A DNA stretch of 64,000 nt, from the NCBI RefSeq assembly GCF_003576645.1, contig NC_044927.1:14275239-14339238 (forward strand), given 5' to 3'. Position numbers and translations under genes: made by a program. Positions 1 to 10,646 of this stretch are shown piece after piece (positions within the stretch are counted from its first letter, which is position 1; each line of letters opens with the position of its first letter). The notes under the pieces are model-generated. The model worked only from the letters and a program-made list of their open reading frames with translations. It was not told the origin of the DNA and made no database searches. The DNA comes from Ipomoea triloba. Its lineage: Eukaryota; Streptophyta; Magnoliopsida; Solanales; Convolvulaceae.

Positions 1-1324
1 TGATAAGACTCCGAGATACCCTTATTTCAGGCACATTTTAGGGTGTTTTATCGCGTCTATAGCATCCTTATTTGGTAAATTATGTGCGTAAATGCTTGAA
101 AATCACTAACTGATGCACAAAAGCTATTTTTAGCTTAAAAGAAGTAAAACAGGGGCCCCGGGAGCAAATAGGACCAAAAGATGAGCTTAAAGAGCAAACC
201 AGGCAAAAGCGGAGCCCCGGAGGACTAATCTGGAAGGCCACACGCGTGTGAGCAAGCGTAGAAACTTTCTAGAAGCTCCCCACGCACGCTCACACGCGTG
301 TGAGAGGCGTGGAGGCGTGATGCGCGAATTTTAGCTAGGGTTGTCATTTCAGAGACTATTTAAACCCCTTTGATGAATTTCCAAAGGAGGATTTTCTAGA
401 ATTTTAGTTTTCCCTTTCCTTAGTTTTCCTTTGGAGAGTTTTCTCCATTTTTCTTAGTTTTTAGATTAGATCAATCTCCATTGTAGAAGACAACAAGCTT
501 GGATTGAGGATCTTCTTCTCTCTAGGTGATCTCTATTTCATTTCTATAATTTTAGCTATCTTGTTCTTGGATTAAATTAGCTTTTACTTTCATTCCATAT
601 CATGAGTAGCTAATTTAGTCTAGGGATTTGGATTGTGTGATTGAATATTGCTTTTGTGATGATCTTATTTCTATATCTTGGATCTATGAGTTTGTGTTGA
701 TGGATTATCTATTCTTGTCTTTTGATTGTTGTTTTGATGAGATCTCGTTGGATTTGGCCAATCTAGATGAGAGATTGAGCTCTTGACTCTTTCATGTCTT
801 TGATTAGAGTTAGGATTTGAAGCTTTACACAATCAAAGTTCTTATGGACTTCTTAAGAATAGTAGGATAGTGTGTAGCTTAAGTGTTTGATAAAATTCCT
901 CTTAGAACTTTGGATGCTTGAAGGCACTCCTAAGTCAAAGAAGCCTTAGTACACAAGGTGGAAAAGGACTAAGACAACACACTCTTGAATAGACAATATC
1001 CTAGCAATCCTAACCCATGACCTTAGACTCTCACTATGCAATATTCATGAACACTATCCAATCCCTACCCCTTTTACATATTCCCAAAATCACTTTTACT
1101 TTACTACTCTCTTGCACTAAAACCAACCAATGAACTACACTCTCACTTGCAATTCCACCCTTCACCACACTCAAGTCCTATGCATGATCCAATCAAGTAA
1201 ACTCCCGAATGTTTGACACACCTCCACGTCCCTCCTTCGAGACCGACACTCGAGGAGTCACAGACTTTCCGTTTTAACATAAATATCTTTTGACACTCCA
1301 ACCCTACGCAAAACCGCGATGTCA
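1..1324 (+). mobile_element. Family-A gypsy LTR (solo LTR or 3' LTR of an element off the left edge)
   Basis: The window opens at the first base of an LTR that starts TGATAAGACTCC and ends TGTCA. It is 1324 bp, the same length as both LTRs of A1 (25409-26732 and 35816-37139), and is similar throughout. It holds a CACACGCGTGTG palindrome array (about 241-303), a TATA-like CTATTTAAACCCC about 50 bp downstream, and a long transcribed leader. It abuts the RT reading frame of element B, read on the opposite strand, so it was inserted into B. Because the left flank is outside the window, the target-site duplication cannot be checked, and a solo LTR cannot be told from a 3' LTR. Confidence 0.9.
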
Positions 1325-1940
1325 AAAGTTACACAAGCCAAATGGCATACGCTTGAAAGCATAAGTGCCATATTGACATGTGAACGTAGTCATCTCTTGA
1401 TCATCTGGGTGGACTGAAATTTGAAAGTAACCTGAAAAACCATCTAGAAAACAGAAATATTCGTTACAGGACATTCTCTCCAGCAACTGGTCAATGAAAG
1501 GGAGGGGGAAGTGATCTTTCCTAGTAGACTTGTTTAACCTTCTATAATCAATGCACATGCGATGTCCAGTGACAAGTCTAGTAGGGATCAACTCATTATT
1601 CTCATTCTCAACAACAATAATACCGCCCTTTTTCGGAACAACATGAATAGGACTAACCCACTTGCTATCCGAAATAGGGTAGATAATACCATTATCCAAC
1701 ATCTTAAAAATTTCTTTCTTAACAACATCTTTCAAATTGGGGTTTAGCCTCTGGAGGGGCTCCACACTAGCATTGGCATCATCTTATAGATAAATTCTAT
1801 GCAAACAATACATAGGATCAATGCCAACTAAATCCCCAATCGAATACCCAATGGTCTTCCTGTGCTTTCTAAGCACAGTCAACAGTTCCTTAACTTGTTC
1901 CTCTTTCAGAGAGGAACTGATGATCACAGTTCCTTAGATT
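1325..1940 (-). pseudogene. Element B pol: N-terminal part of gypsy reverse transcriptase (truncated)
   Basis: The frame reads through the protease-RT linker and into RT. Recognisable parts are the N-terminal stretch with ISDSKWVSP and VPKKGG, the CIDYRRLN motif, the first catalytic aspartate in FLDGFSGY, and the YAFKRMPFGLCN block. Coding sequence stops at about 1331, where the family-A LTR begins, so the YxDD box is missing. There are in-frame stop codons upstream, near 1783 and at the solo-LTR junction (1935). Typical Athila/Tat pol continues with the rest of RT, RNase H and integrase, none of which is here. It is non-functional. Confidence 0.9.
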
Positions 1941-3530
1941 TGTCGTTCCGCTGAGGATTGGCATTTATGGCACGTAGTTGTGCAATTATTTACTTTAGAG
2001 CTTATTAACCCACTAACGAGAATCCAAGCACAATCATAAACATAAATTGATAAATTGACAAACTAAAAATAGGAAATAAATACAATAAGAAAAGATAGGA
2101 TTTAAGCTAGGAATTATTATTATCAAGATGCTATATATTCTTATGGATTAGGAAGAAACATAATCATGGATCAAGAGGGCATACACTATAAGAATTCAAG
2201 ATCATTTCGTGTCTTAAATTAGAGTAAGGGCATTTCCTAATTTCTTAGTACTCAACCCCGAACTCTTGAGGCTCCTCGGTATCAAGGACCCCCCAATTCG
2301 TCTCCTACTCTCGTAGCGAGATATTTGGGTTGTACAAGAGGTGTCTCGAGTTTTTACACAACTTTCGTTGTAGCAAATACTCTCCAATTACTTGCCAATA
2401 AAGATAGCTAGTAATTACTAACAAGTTGCAAACAAAGCCTCTTGAACATGCTTATGATCCATAATTATAATTCTACCCTTATGAAATTAAAAGCAAGGTA
2501 GCATTAAGATAAATAATAAATTCCTACCTTAAATCCAGGTAAAATTAATTACATAATGAAAGCATAAATGATAAAGAAAATAAAGGAAGTAAGAACATAA
2601 AAATAAATAAGAGCATACGGAAAGGAAATTAACAATACATAAGGAAATTAAAAGAATGAAATGTAAATTACGAAAGAGGGAAACGAAAGGAAAAGGAACT
2701 ACAAAAGAAAGAAATGAACATTCTAATCTATTCTACATTATGCTATGCTTCTCCTCTTCATTTGGGAGAGGAGAGGACCTTATATAGGCAGCAAAGTATC
2801 AGAAATTGGAGTATTATGTAAGCCCTGATGTAATTGAGCAACAAATAATGGAGCAGAATTGAATTATTCGCACTCAGGACGTCACATGGACCCAGCTTCA
2901 ACTTCCAGGCTGTTTTTGTCCCTTTTTTAATCAGAATTACAATTTTTGTATTTCTGGTAAAGTTGTAGCCCTTGAAGTCTTCTTTCCAACGGTATATATA
3001 TGATGTAATTTGAACATTCCTAGGCTGAGATATGATCAAAATACCAAGCAGTGGACAAACTGTGCGAAACTTCCAGCTTATTATTATTTTGTTCCACTTT
3101 TGCCTTGATTTGTCCTTGTGATCAAGACCATTGAAAATATTGTTCTTTGACTCCATTATTGGCTGATCTTGATTAATTGCTTGGGCATCCTACTTGAGCT
3201 GCTTCACGTGATCATCATTCCATTGTCTAATTTGCTTTCTTTCTCCTTTTTCTTTTTGCCTCACTGCAATATCATATCTTCTTGTCCCCATGCATTCATT
3301 ATCACCACTACAATTGTTTAGGTGGCTAAATAATAAATCTAAAAACAACAGAATTAGCACTTCCTAAACAATAATTACGTTCAATTGTAATCTCTTCATC
3401 AACTTTGATCAAATTGCAATTATTTATCTCAATGAAGAAATTCAATAAAATTATGGACATAATATTAATATTTAGTGGTTGAAATGAGCTTAAATATGGG
3501 GTAAAAATATGATCAAATATGCACTTATCA
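1941..3530 (-). mobile_element. Solo LTR (gypsy type) inserted in element B pol
   Basis: On the minus strand the segment starts TGATAAGTGCATATTT at 3530 and ends GCGGAACGACA at 1941, with TG...CA termini. It interrupts B's pol exactly: the protease frame ends ...NLRYVF at its right edge and the RT linker resumes at its left edge. A TATA box (CTATATAAGG on the minus strand) lies near 2772-2782. The block near its 3' end (GTCGTTCCGCTGAGGATTG) also occurs in B's own LTR at 9420, so the two LTRs are related. No internal coding region is present. The flanking pentamers (agatt, aaata) match at only 3 of 5 bases. Confidence 0.8.
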
Positions 3531-4037
3531 AAATACATACCTCAAATTGGAAGGCAAAGGTTTCAATTCTACCTTCGGGGCTTGCTCCTCTTCGAATGGA
3601 GTAAGAGAAACCACTATTTCTAGTGAATCCTCCAACTCCTCAGCAACTGGTTCAGAGGAGTCCTCATCCTCCTCTTCATCCACCTCTGCACTGCACTGCT
3701 CCAACACTTCAATCACATGACACTCATCGATGTAAGAGGGTTGGTGTTTGGCCATCTTAAAGATATCAAATTCAATTTTGTGGCCAGCCACCTCCATCAC
3801 AAGCTTTCCCCTCTTTACATCTATGAGAGCCCCAGCAGTAGCTAGAAAAGGCTTACCAAGGATAATGGGAACCTTGGCATCCTCTTCCATATCTAGAATC
3901 ACGAAATCACCCGGTATGAAGTACTGATCAACCATCACCGGGATGTCTTCAAGAACTCCCACTGGGCGCTTAATGGATCTGTCAGCCATCTGAAGAGTCA
4001 TAGTAGTAGGCTTTGGAATGCCCAGGTTAATTCCAGC
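3531..4037 (-). pseudogene. Element B gag-pol: C-terminal half of retropepsin and linker
   Basis: This is the continuation of B's protease after the CACTA insertion. It begins ...GINLGIPKPTTMTLQMAD, has the ILGKPFLATAGALID segment typical of the C-terminal half of plant gypsy retropepsins, and then an acidic glutamate-rich linker leading to LPSNLRYVF. The N-terminal half with the catalytic DLGAS lies on the far side of the CACTA element (near 6780). About four to six residues between the halves appear to be missing, which suggests a small deletion at the CACTA end. The frame itself is open. Confidence 0.85.
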
Positions 4038-4285
4038 CAAGAAAAATCGCGATTCGCGACGGAAAAATTCCGTCGCAAAACAGCCAAATTCCGTCGCGAA
4101 ACTGGTTTTGCGACGGAATTCATTCCGTTGCCTATCGGCTTGTCGTATCTTCGTTTGCGACGGAAAAATTCCATCGCGAGATATGGCGACGGAATCGCGA
4201 CGGAATTATTCCGTTGCGAAATACTGCGACAGAATAATTCCGTTGCAATTCCGTCGCAATTTGGCAAGGAAATATTTAAAAAATT

Positions 4286-4329
4286 AGGGTATCCGCTTCT
4301 GTTCTTTGTACAACAGACGCGGATACCCT
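4286..4329. repeat. 17-bp inverted repeat (hairpin) inside the CACTA element
   Basis: AGGGTATCCGC... pairs with GCGGATACCCT across an 8-nt loop; the arms, about 17 bp, differ at one position. It lies just inside the left sub-terminal palindrome block. Confidence 0.75.
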
Positions 4330-5400
4330 TTAAAAAATTAAAAAAAAATTAAAAACAAAAAACAAAAACAAAACAAAGCAATATGGGGAAAAAATTATCC
4401 ACAGCAATAGGCAAGGACATCCTCAGAAAGCCATTGACCTACGGTAAAGAAAGTTGAGCACTAACTGATATTAGTACAAATTCATGCAATTATTTACTCA
4501 CAAAATGAAAATGACAAAAAAAAAAAAAGCCAAGACAAATCAAGCTATGCCTACAAAAACTTTAAAAAAAGCTAAGCATGGAATGCTGGGCACTTATGTT
4601 TCAGCTATGCACAAGAGTTGAAACTCCAAAACCCCTTAAAATATGGGGAAAAAATTATCCAAAATCACCACAAAAGTCATGAGGGTACTTAGTATATTTC
4701 CTAGAACCTCCTATTGTCAGACTTCACTCTCAATTTTCATCAGTAACTGAACTTTATCATTTACTCAAACACAAGATTATAATATCCGCCTATTACACTT
4801 CATAGTTCATATAGTAACTAAACAAATAAAAAAATAATATCTACCACCAGATCTATAAATGCTAGCAGTTATTTGAAAAGAAAGCACATTCCAATATATC
4901 TTTTTTACCTTACCTCTCAAACCCCTCTATATTACCAAAATTAACCATCATGATCTCATATATGAGAAAAGTTGTGATACCAAAATTTTTTATAACAACC
5001 AAAAGTGAAGAAAAAGGAAGCTTACAACAGTAGACCGAATATACATATAATTTATCCGAGTTGATACCTTGAAATAATTAAGTCAAATCTACGACATACA
5101 TCTTTCGGGAAACATTGTCCATTTGTTTTCTTCATCAGTTCAGCCCTATAAAAGTTAAACCAGTAACTCAATTAGGAATCTAGGTTAAATAATTTTAATA
5201 GATTTTTAACTATGTTGCTATGCAATCTTCATAATACAGGCACTATACTAACATAATACATGCGGATTCCTATGCAGTATACATAATGCATTTTTAACTT
5301 AGAATTTCTAATTAAAAGAATTAAAATTAAAAGAAAGAAAAGGCAATTAACATAATTTCTAATTCCTAATTCCTAATTCTAGCTTATTCATGCTTACTGC

Positions 5401-5560
5401 TTACAGGCAATCAATGCCATAGTGCAGTACCTCATTTGTTTCCTTCTTAGCAACAACCGGCTTCTTCTTCCTACCAATATCAATGCCATAGTGCTGAAGG
5501 TACCATTGTTTGAATGGAGCAAAATCCATCTGAACAGTGACACTTTTCACATAATAATCA
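5401..5560 (-). pseudogene. RPS8: Captured exon of cytosolic ribosomal protein S8 (eS8), inside the CACTA
   Basis: The minus-strand translation reads VKSVTVQMD then [20 protein letters not shown] and PVVAKKE. From memory this matches the conserved middle of plant 40S protein eS8, which has a V-K-S-x-x-V-Q-x-D, A-P-F-K-Q-x-Y-L-Q-H-Y-G and I-G-R-K-K-K order. Only this exon-sized piece is present. The N-terminal RNA-binding part and the C-terminal part were not found. Downstream the frame repeats an HYGID word and stops. In a cell, eS8 is a 40S subunit protein; this fragment would not make one. It shares orientation with the first-exon-like block at 5968-6330, so a chimeric transcript is possible. 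Confidence 0.8.
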
Positions 5561-5967
5561 CATAAATATGGAAAAAACACAAAATGTTCAAAGTTTCTAA
5601 CAATAACAGTCATTTAATATTCCTTATTGAATGGTAGAAAAGATTGCACATGAGCTAAGCCGACAAAATGTCTAGTAAATGCAGGCATATCATTCTCTAG
5701 TGCCAACGCAAAACTAGAATAGTATATCTAAATCCAAGAAATAATGGACTTTAAATCCAAAATTCAATATTATACACAATGCTATTGAAATACATAGATA
5801 CTTAAGACCATTAAACTTTTGTTTTAAAGTTTCCTTCTGAAATCATTGCCATTTTGCAATGCATCAAACCATTCACCAAATACACAGACCGAAAAGCATA
5901 GGAAAAAGTTTATAGTTTCAAGCAACAGAGACTGAGAGACTCAAAAATTTGAAACAATGAGAGGTTA

Positions 5968-6330
5968 CCTTTGAAAGAATGAAAGGTTTTGATTTGAGGC
6001 GTTGGGGGCGAGCCGCGAGCGAACAGTGAATCTATGAGACTCAGAGATTTGAGGGCGTGCTCGGGTAAAGACGAGCGGCGAAAGACGACTCCAAGCTTCG
6101 GCGAGGTCTGAGAACTGAGAAGATGAGCCGCAACTCGATGAGGCCGGCTTCACTGGTTGAGAATAGACGAGCGGTGAGGCTTGCCTGAGGCGACGACTCC
6201 GACTTCGGCGAGTACTGAGACTGAGAGCGAGAGGGAGAGGCAGAGACTAGAGGCCAGAGTGAGATTAGCGATTTAGGGTTTCCATAGGGGCGAGGGCTGA
6301 GACAGTGAGACTGTAGAGAATGAGGCTTTA
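5968..6330 (-). other. GC-rich first-exon-like block with splice-donor-like end, inside the CACTA
   Basis: In an otherwise AT-rich element this 360-bp stretch is rich in CG and TCT/CTC, like a plant 5' UTR plus short coding start. On the minus strand it includes an ATG at 6153 opening a 62-residue Ser/Arg-rich frame and ends in CAAAG|GTAACC, a good splice donor. TATA-like AT-rich sequence lies upstream (6340-6365). It may be another captured host exon or part of the transposon's own promoter. The parent gene was not recognised. Confidence 0.5.
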
Positions 6331-6746
6331 ATTTTTAACGTTTATAATTATTATAAGAAAATAAAAAAGGCGGTCGTTTTGAAGTAAAATTAAAAAACAC
6401 AATTGCGACGGAATAAATTTTGTTGTTAATTCCGTCGCAATATTTATTCATCTACAAAAAAAAAATTCCTTCTTTTCGCGACGAAATAAAATCTGTCGCA
6501 ATTTCCATCGCTATTTCGCGATTGAAAGTTAATCCGTCGCCTTTTCCGTCGTGAATATTTTGCCGCCAAGTTTTTGTGGGATTTATTTTCCCTTTGCGCC
6601 AAAAATTGCGACGGAATTAATTTCCGTTGCAAATTCCGTCGTTAGTTTGCAACGGAAACTTTTCCGTCGCAATATCCGTCGCTATATTGCAACGGAATAG
6701 TTTCCGTCGCGAATTTCCGTCGCGATTCGCGATTTTTCTTGTAGTG

Positions 6747-9167
6747 GAATATGGCATCAGGCTAACACTGGCACCTAGATCACATAAAGCACTACCCACT
6801 ACAAATCCCCCAATAATGCAAGTGATGGTAAAACTACCTGGATCCTTCAGTTTGGGAGGCAACTTTTGTTGAAGAGCTGCACATGCCAATGCCCCCTCAC
6901 TGAGATCCACCACAGCACTCTTCTCTAACTTCTTCTTATTACTCATAATATCCTTCAAGAATTTCTTATATGAAGGAATCTGAGTCACTACATCAACAAA
7001 GGGCATGGAAATTTCCAACTTATCCAGCATCTTCTTGAACTTATTCTCTCTCTCAGTTTCCTTGGATCTCCACAACCTTTGTGGGAATGGCAAGAGATTG
7101 CAAGGAACAACTGAGTCTCCAATCTGCTTATTCTTCTTCTCAGGCTTTTTACTGGGATCACTCTCATCTAGTATAGGGGCTTTCCCCTTAGCACTGTCTC
7201 TCTGTAACTCAGGCTCCTCTTCACTGTCATCTAGAACATCCTCAACCTGAATGCCCTCATTGTCCTCATCAGTTTTCTCAGGCACTGGATCATGCGAAGG
7301 AAAAGGTGGATCCTTCAAAGCTAATCCACTTCTCGTGGTCACTGCATTCACCTGCTTCCTTGGATTTTCTGTGCTTGCTGGCAGCCTACCATTTGAAGAT
7401 GAAGGTTGATTAGAAAACTGATTACCTCCTCCTTGTTGCTGAGCCTTGAGACCATCTATCTCTGCTTGAAGCTTGCTAAACTGAGCCATCATAGTGCTCA
7501 TGAGAAGCTGCATATCAACATCCTGATGTGGTTTAGAAGAACCTTGGCCCTGAGTGTTCCCAAAATTCTGATTGCCTTGCTGGAACTGCCTTTGAGTTAT
7601 ATTCTGATTATTTTGCCCAAAGTTTTGATTGTTTCTCCACTGGACTAGGTTTCCACCCCTATTCCCTTGGTTACCATGAAATCCTGGTGGATTGTTTCTC
7701 ACTTGATTTCCCTGATTGTTCCAAGAGGGAACAACCTGATTCCTTCCTTGTTGCTGATAGTTCCCATAACCTTGTCCCTGGCCCTGTGGTCTAGAATAAC
7801 CAATGAGGTCAACTTGCTCCACATTAGGTTGAGGAACTTGGTTACCGAAATCTAACAATTGACATGTCTGAGCTGTATGATTTCCACCACAAATTTCACA
7901 ACAGGCTATAAGAGGTACCTGTGGCACAGAATAGGGGTTAGAACCATAAGGATTCTGTGGAATCAGTGGAGGCTGGGCAACTGCCTGGACACTCTGAGTG
8001 GGGCCCTGTACTATCTGTTTTAGCATGTGTTGTATTGTATCTAGCTGAGCCTGCATTGCTATCTTGTCTTCAACTTCAAACATCCCAGCTGTCTTCTCTC
8101 TCTTGGGTATTATTAGAGGTGATCCTCTCAATCATCTGCTCTCCAGCTGCCGGTCCCATATCAATAAAAACACCCCCAAAGGATGAGGTATCTAGAATAA
8201 TCTTTGACCGGTTAGACAATCCCTCATAGAATGAGGACATAAAATCACCTGGGGTTATCAAATTCTTCGGGCACTGCCTCCTCAACTCTTTAAATCTCGC
8301 CCAAGCCTCAGGAAGATCTTCATTGCCAAACTGCTGAAAATTTTGAATTTGCTTCTTTAGCTTGGTAGCCTTGGATGGAGGACAGTACTCCTGCATGAAA
8401 GCCTTGTGGAGCTGTTCCCATGTAATGAAATGGTTGGCTAGAAATGAATTCAACCAACGTTGTGCTTGATCTCTCAAGGAAAAAGGGAACAGGCTCAGCT
8501 TGATGGCCTCACTTGGAACACCATTAATATTGATAGTTTGGCAGATACGGTTAAAGTGAACAATGTGGGTTTTCGGGTCCTCAACCCGAGATCCTCCAAA
8601 CTGATTATTCTGGACCATCTTAATGAGCTGAGTCTTCAACTAAAAATTATTCGCTTCAATTCCTGGGTACACAATGCAGTCTTCTTCAGTGAACTCAGGG
8701 GCAAAATGTGCTGCCATTGGCTCTGCCTGTGGGAAATCTTGTGCAAATTGCTGAAACAGGTTGGGATTCATCTAATGGAGAAGATTTTGCATCCCAACCC
8801 CATAGCCTGGCTGCTGGTACACAGGCTGCTGCTGCATGAATTGAGCACCCAATCCTCCCCCAACATTGATATTTGGGTTTGGATCAGCCCTGAAGTTCTG
8901 TGCTGGATCCTGAACATTTGGAATTTGGGGATCAGCACGAACTCCAGAGTTGTCCCCAACTACCTCTCTCTGCCTCGGGTGTTGCGTGTTAACACCAGTA
9001 TGGGCAGGTTGCCCGGTATTACTACTGGCTCCGGTCTCCATGTCAACTTCGAAGTCCTGAAACTCTCGAAGCCAATCAAATAACCTCTTCTTCTCCCTCC
9101 TTAACTTCCTCTCAAGATTTGGATCGTAGGGACGAAGATTCGTGCTCCCTCTCGTTCTAGTGTGCAT
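6747..9167 (-). pseudogene. Element B gag and N-terminal half of protease
   Basis: The likely start is the ATG at 9167 (MHTRTRGSTNLRP), a usual type of start for Athila/Tat gag. The middle (about 8639-8100) is the capsid-like retrotransposon gag domain (WLNSF, FMQEYCPP, WARFKELRRQCP). A CCHC zinc knuckle of the form CX2CX3HX4C (CEICGGNHTAQTC) lies near 7860-7900, followed by Gln/Asn-rich sequence. The protease half with catalytic DLGAS sits near 6780 and is cut by the CACTA at 6746. Defects: stop codons at 8772 and 8640, and a frameshift near 8090-8130. Gag would form the virus-like particle; this copy cannot. Confidence 0.88.
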
Positions 9168-9358
9168 AAATGGAGGGAAACCTAATGTCAAAAACAACCA
9201 CAAACACTCTTGGAAAAGATTGGTTATGGTTTAGTGCAAATAAAAATGTATTTTTTTCGTTTTCTTAATAAATAATAAAATAAAACTTGATCTCCTAAAA
9301 TTCACTAACTCTAATGCTAGTAAGAAATTAATCACACAATCAAAACGAAATAAGCCAA

Positions 9359-9376
9359 TCCCCGGCAACGGTGCCA
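9359..9376 (-). other. Primer-binding site of element B (tRNA-Asp type)
   Basis: Minus strand TGGCACCGTTGCCGGGGA, next to the 5' LTR. It differs at one base from TGGCGCCGTTGCCGGGGA, the complement of the plant tRNA-Asp 3' end used by Athila-type elements. Confidence 0.9.
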
Positions 9377-9381
9377 AAATG

Positions 9382-10646
9382 TGATGAGCACAAATGATGA
9401 GTGTAAAAAGGGTGTAATGTCGTTCCGCTGAGGATTGGGGTTATGGCACGAAATTGTGTGAATTACCAGGCACTAGAGTATGTGAATTTATAGAATCCAA
9501 GCAACAAAGACTGAATCGTGTAGAAGAAAGCAATTGATTAATGTGTAAACAGTATGGTAAAGGTATGGGCCAGATTAGGGGGACTGTAACCTTGATGTTC
9601 TAACAAGCTCAGGATTAGGGAAAGAATAATTAACCATGGGATATATGGGCAATGCACAAAAGAATTCTACTCAGCTACTTTCGTAATCAATAAGAGAATT
9701 AGGCTAAGATTGCCCCACTGTCGTGATGCATCAATCATAACCTTAAGCACCTAAGCATTGTAAGCCCCCAAAATTACCTCTACTTTCATAGCAGGAAAAT
9801 TAGGTTGAAATTGGTAAGGCTCGAGGTCTCCACCCAACTGTCGTTGTGATGAATCCCTCTCCTAAACTAGTAATTAATTTTGGCCACAAACCAATAACTA
9901 GTGCAAGGAAATCCCCAAATCAACATAAACCCTAGGCAAAAGATTCAATCCCTTTATGCAATAAAACATAAATCGAACATCAAGATTAACAATGGACCCT
10001 TAATCCAAACCCATAAACGAATTACTCCCGCATAATGGGAGTAAACACAGCGAAGCAAGAATTAAAGATGGAAGACATAGCTGCAATATTAAAGAATAAA
10101 AATGTAAACCTTACTAACAATTCTTCAAAGTAAATTTGATCCGAACGATGATTCCAAGCTTTAAACTGAATTCAATGATGTAAATCTACTGTATTCTATG
10201 CTATGGAAAACTCTAAAGGAGGTAAAACTGCACTGAGCTAAAATTAGGGTTCGGAATCCCCAAAATATCAGAAAATGCGACTTAAATACTGGACAGCAGC
10301 CGGGTCACGGCTGCCATCACGGCCGGGATCGTGTCGTGATGCGGCGTGGCCGATTACTTGTCCGTGGTGGGGATCACGGCCGTGAGGCAGGCCGTGATGC
10401 GGCCCTCTAGTCCTCTTCTGACTCCTTTTGTGTTCTGTTGCTCCTTTCCGGCCCGGGGTGTGTTCCTTATGTCTCGAAAATTGGTCCAAGATGACTGAAA
10501 ATCCTTCCTTTGCTCCTCATTTGTGAATAAACTAGACATGATCAAATATAACACACAAACGAGCCTAAAATGTATCAAGGTAAAGAAATTATCAACAAAA
10601 ACTCTTGATTCGTGGGGCAAATAAAGGTATAAAATCATGTGTATCA
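9382..10646 (-). mobile_element. 5' LTR of element B
   Basis: It is 1265 bp. On the minus strand it starts TGATACACATG at 10646 and ends CTCATCA at 9382, six bases before the PBS. A CG-rich array with the perfect palindrome CACGGCCGTG (10375-10384) occupies 10301-10405. A TATA-like TATTTAAG (minus strand, 10281-10289) follows just downstream, so the array sits in the core promoter. The GTCGTTCCGCTGAGG block at 9420 is shared with the solo LTR at 1941. The right flank (tctac) is gag of element C. Confidence 0.85.

Larger units (their letters stand above)
4038..6746 (-). mobile_element. Non-autonomous CACTA transposon carrying captured gene pieces (Pack-CACTA)
   Basis: The right end reads, on the minus strand, CACTACAAGAAAAATCGCG, the classic CACTA terminus. 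The left end has the matching inverted repeat CAAGAAAAATCGCGATTCGC, but the outermost CACTA is replaced by flanking sequence. Both sub-termini (4060-4265 and 6410-6730) are packed with GCGACGGAATTCCGTCGC-type palindromes, as expected of sub-terminal transposase-binding repeats. No transposase is encoded. The interior contains an S8 ribosomal-protein exon, another exon-like segment near 5071-5150, and a GC-rich first-exon-like block (5968-6330), all on the minus strand. The insertion site is B's protease. Confidence 0.88.
1325..10646 (-). mobile_element. Element B: broken Ty3/gypsy (Athila/Tat-type) retrotransposon, 3' part off the left edge
   Basis: Read on the minus strand the order is 5' LTR (10646-9382), tRNA-Asp-type PBS (9376-9359), gag with zinc knuckle, retropepsin, then the start of RT, cut off by the family-A LTR at 1324. 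Two further insertions split it: a CACTA transposon inside the protease (4038-6746) and a solo LTR between protease and RT (1941-3530). Gag also carries stop codons and a frameshift. RNase H, integrase and 3' LTR are not in the window. The RT sequence type and the tRNA-Asp PBS point to the Athila/Tat branch. B seems to have entered the gag of copia element C at 10647. Confidence 0.88.

Noticed and set aside
4018..4352. Short overlapping frames on both strands
   Set aside because: Products of the GCGACGGAATTCCGTCGC palindrome repeats of the CACTA sub-terminus.
8460..9083. 207-codon plus-strand frame over B gag
   Set aside because: Antisense to gag, which has recognisable domain motifs; no motif on this strand.
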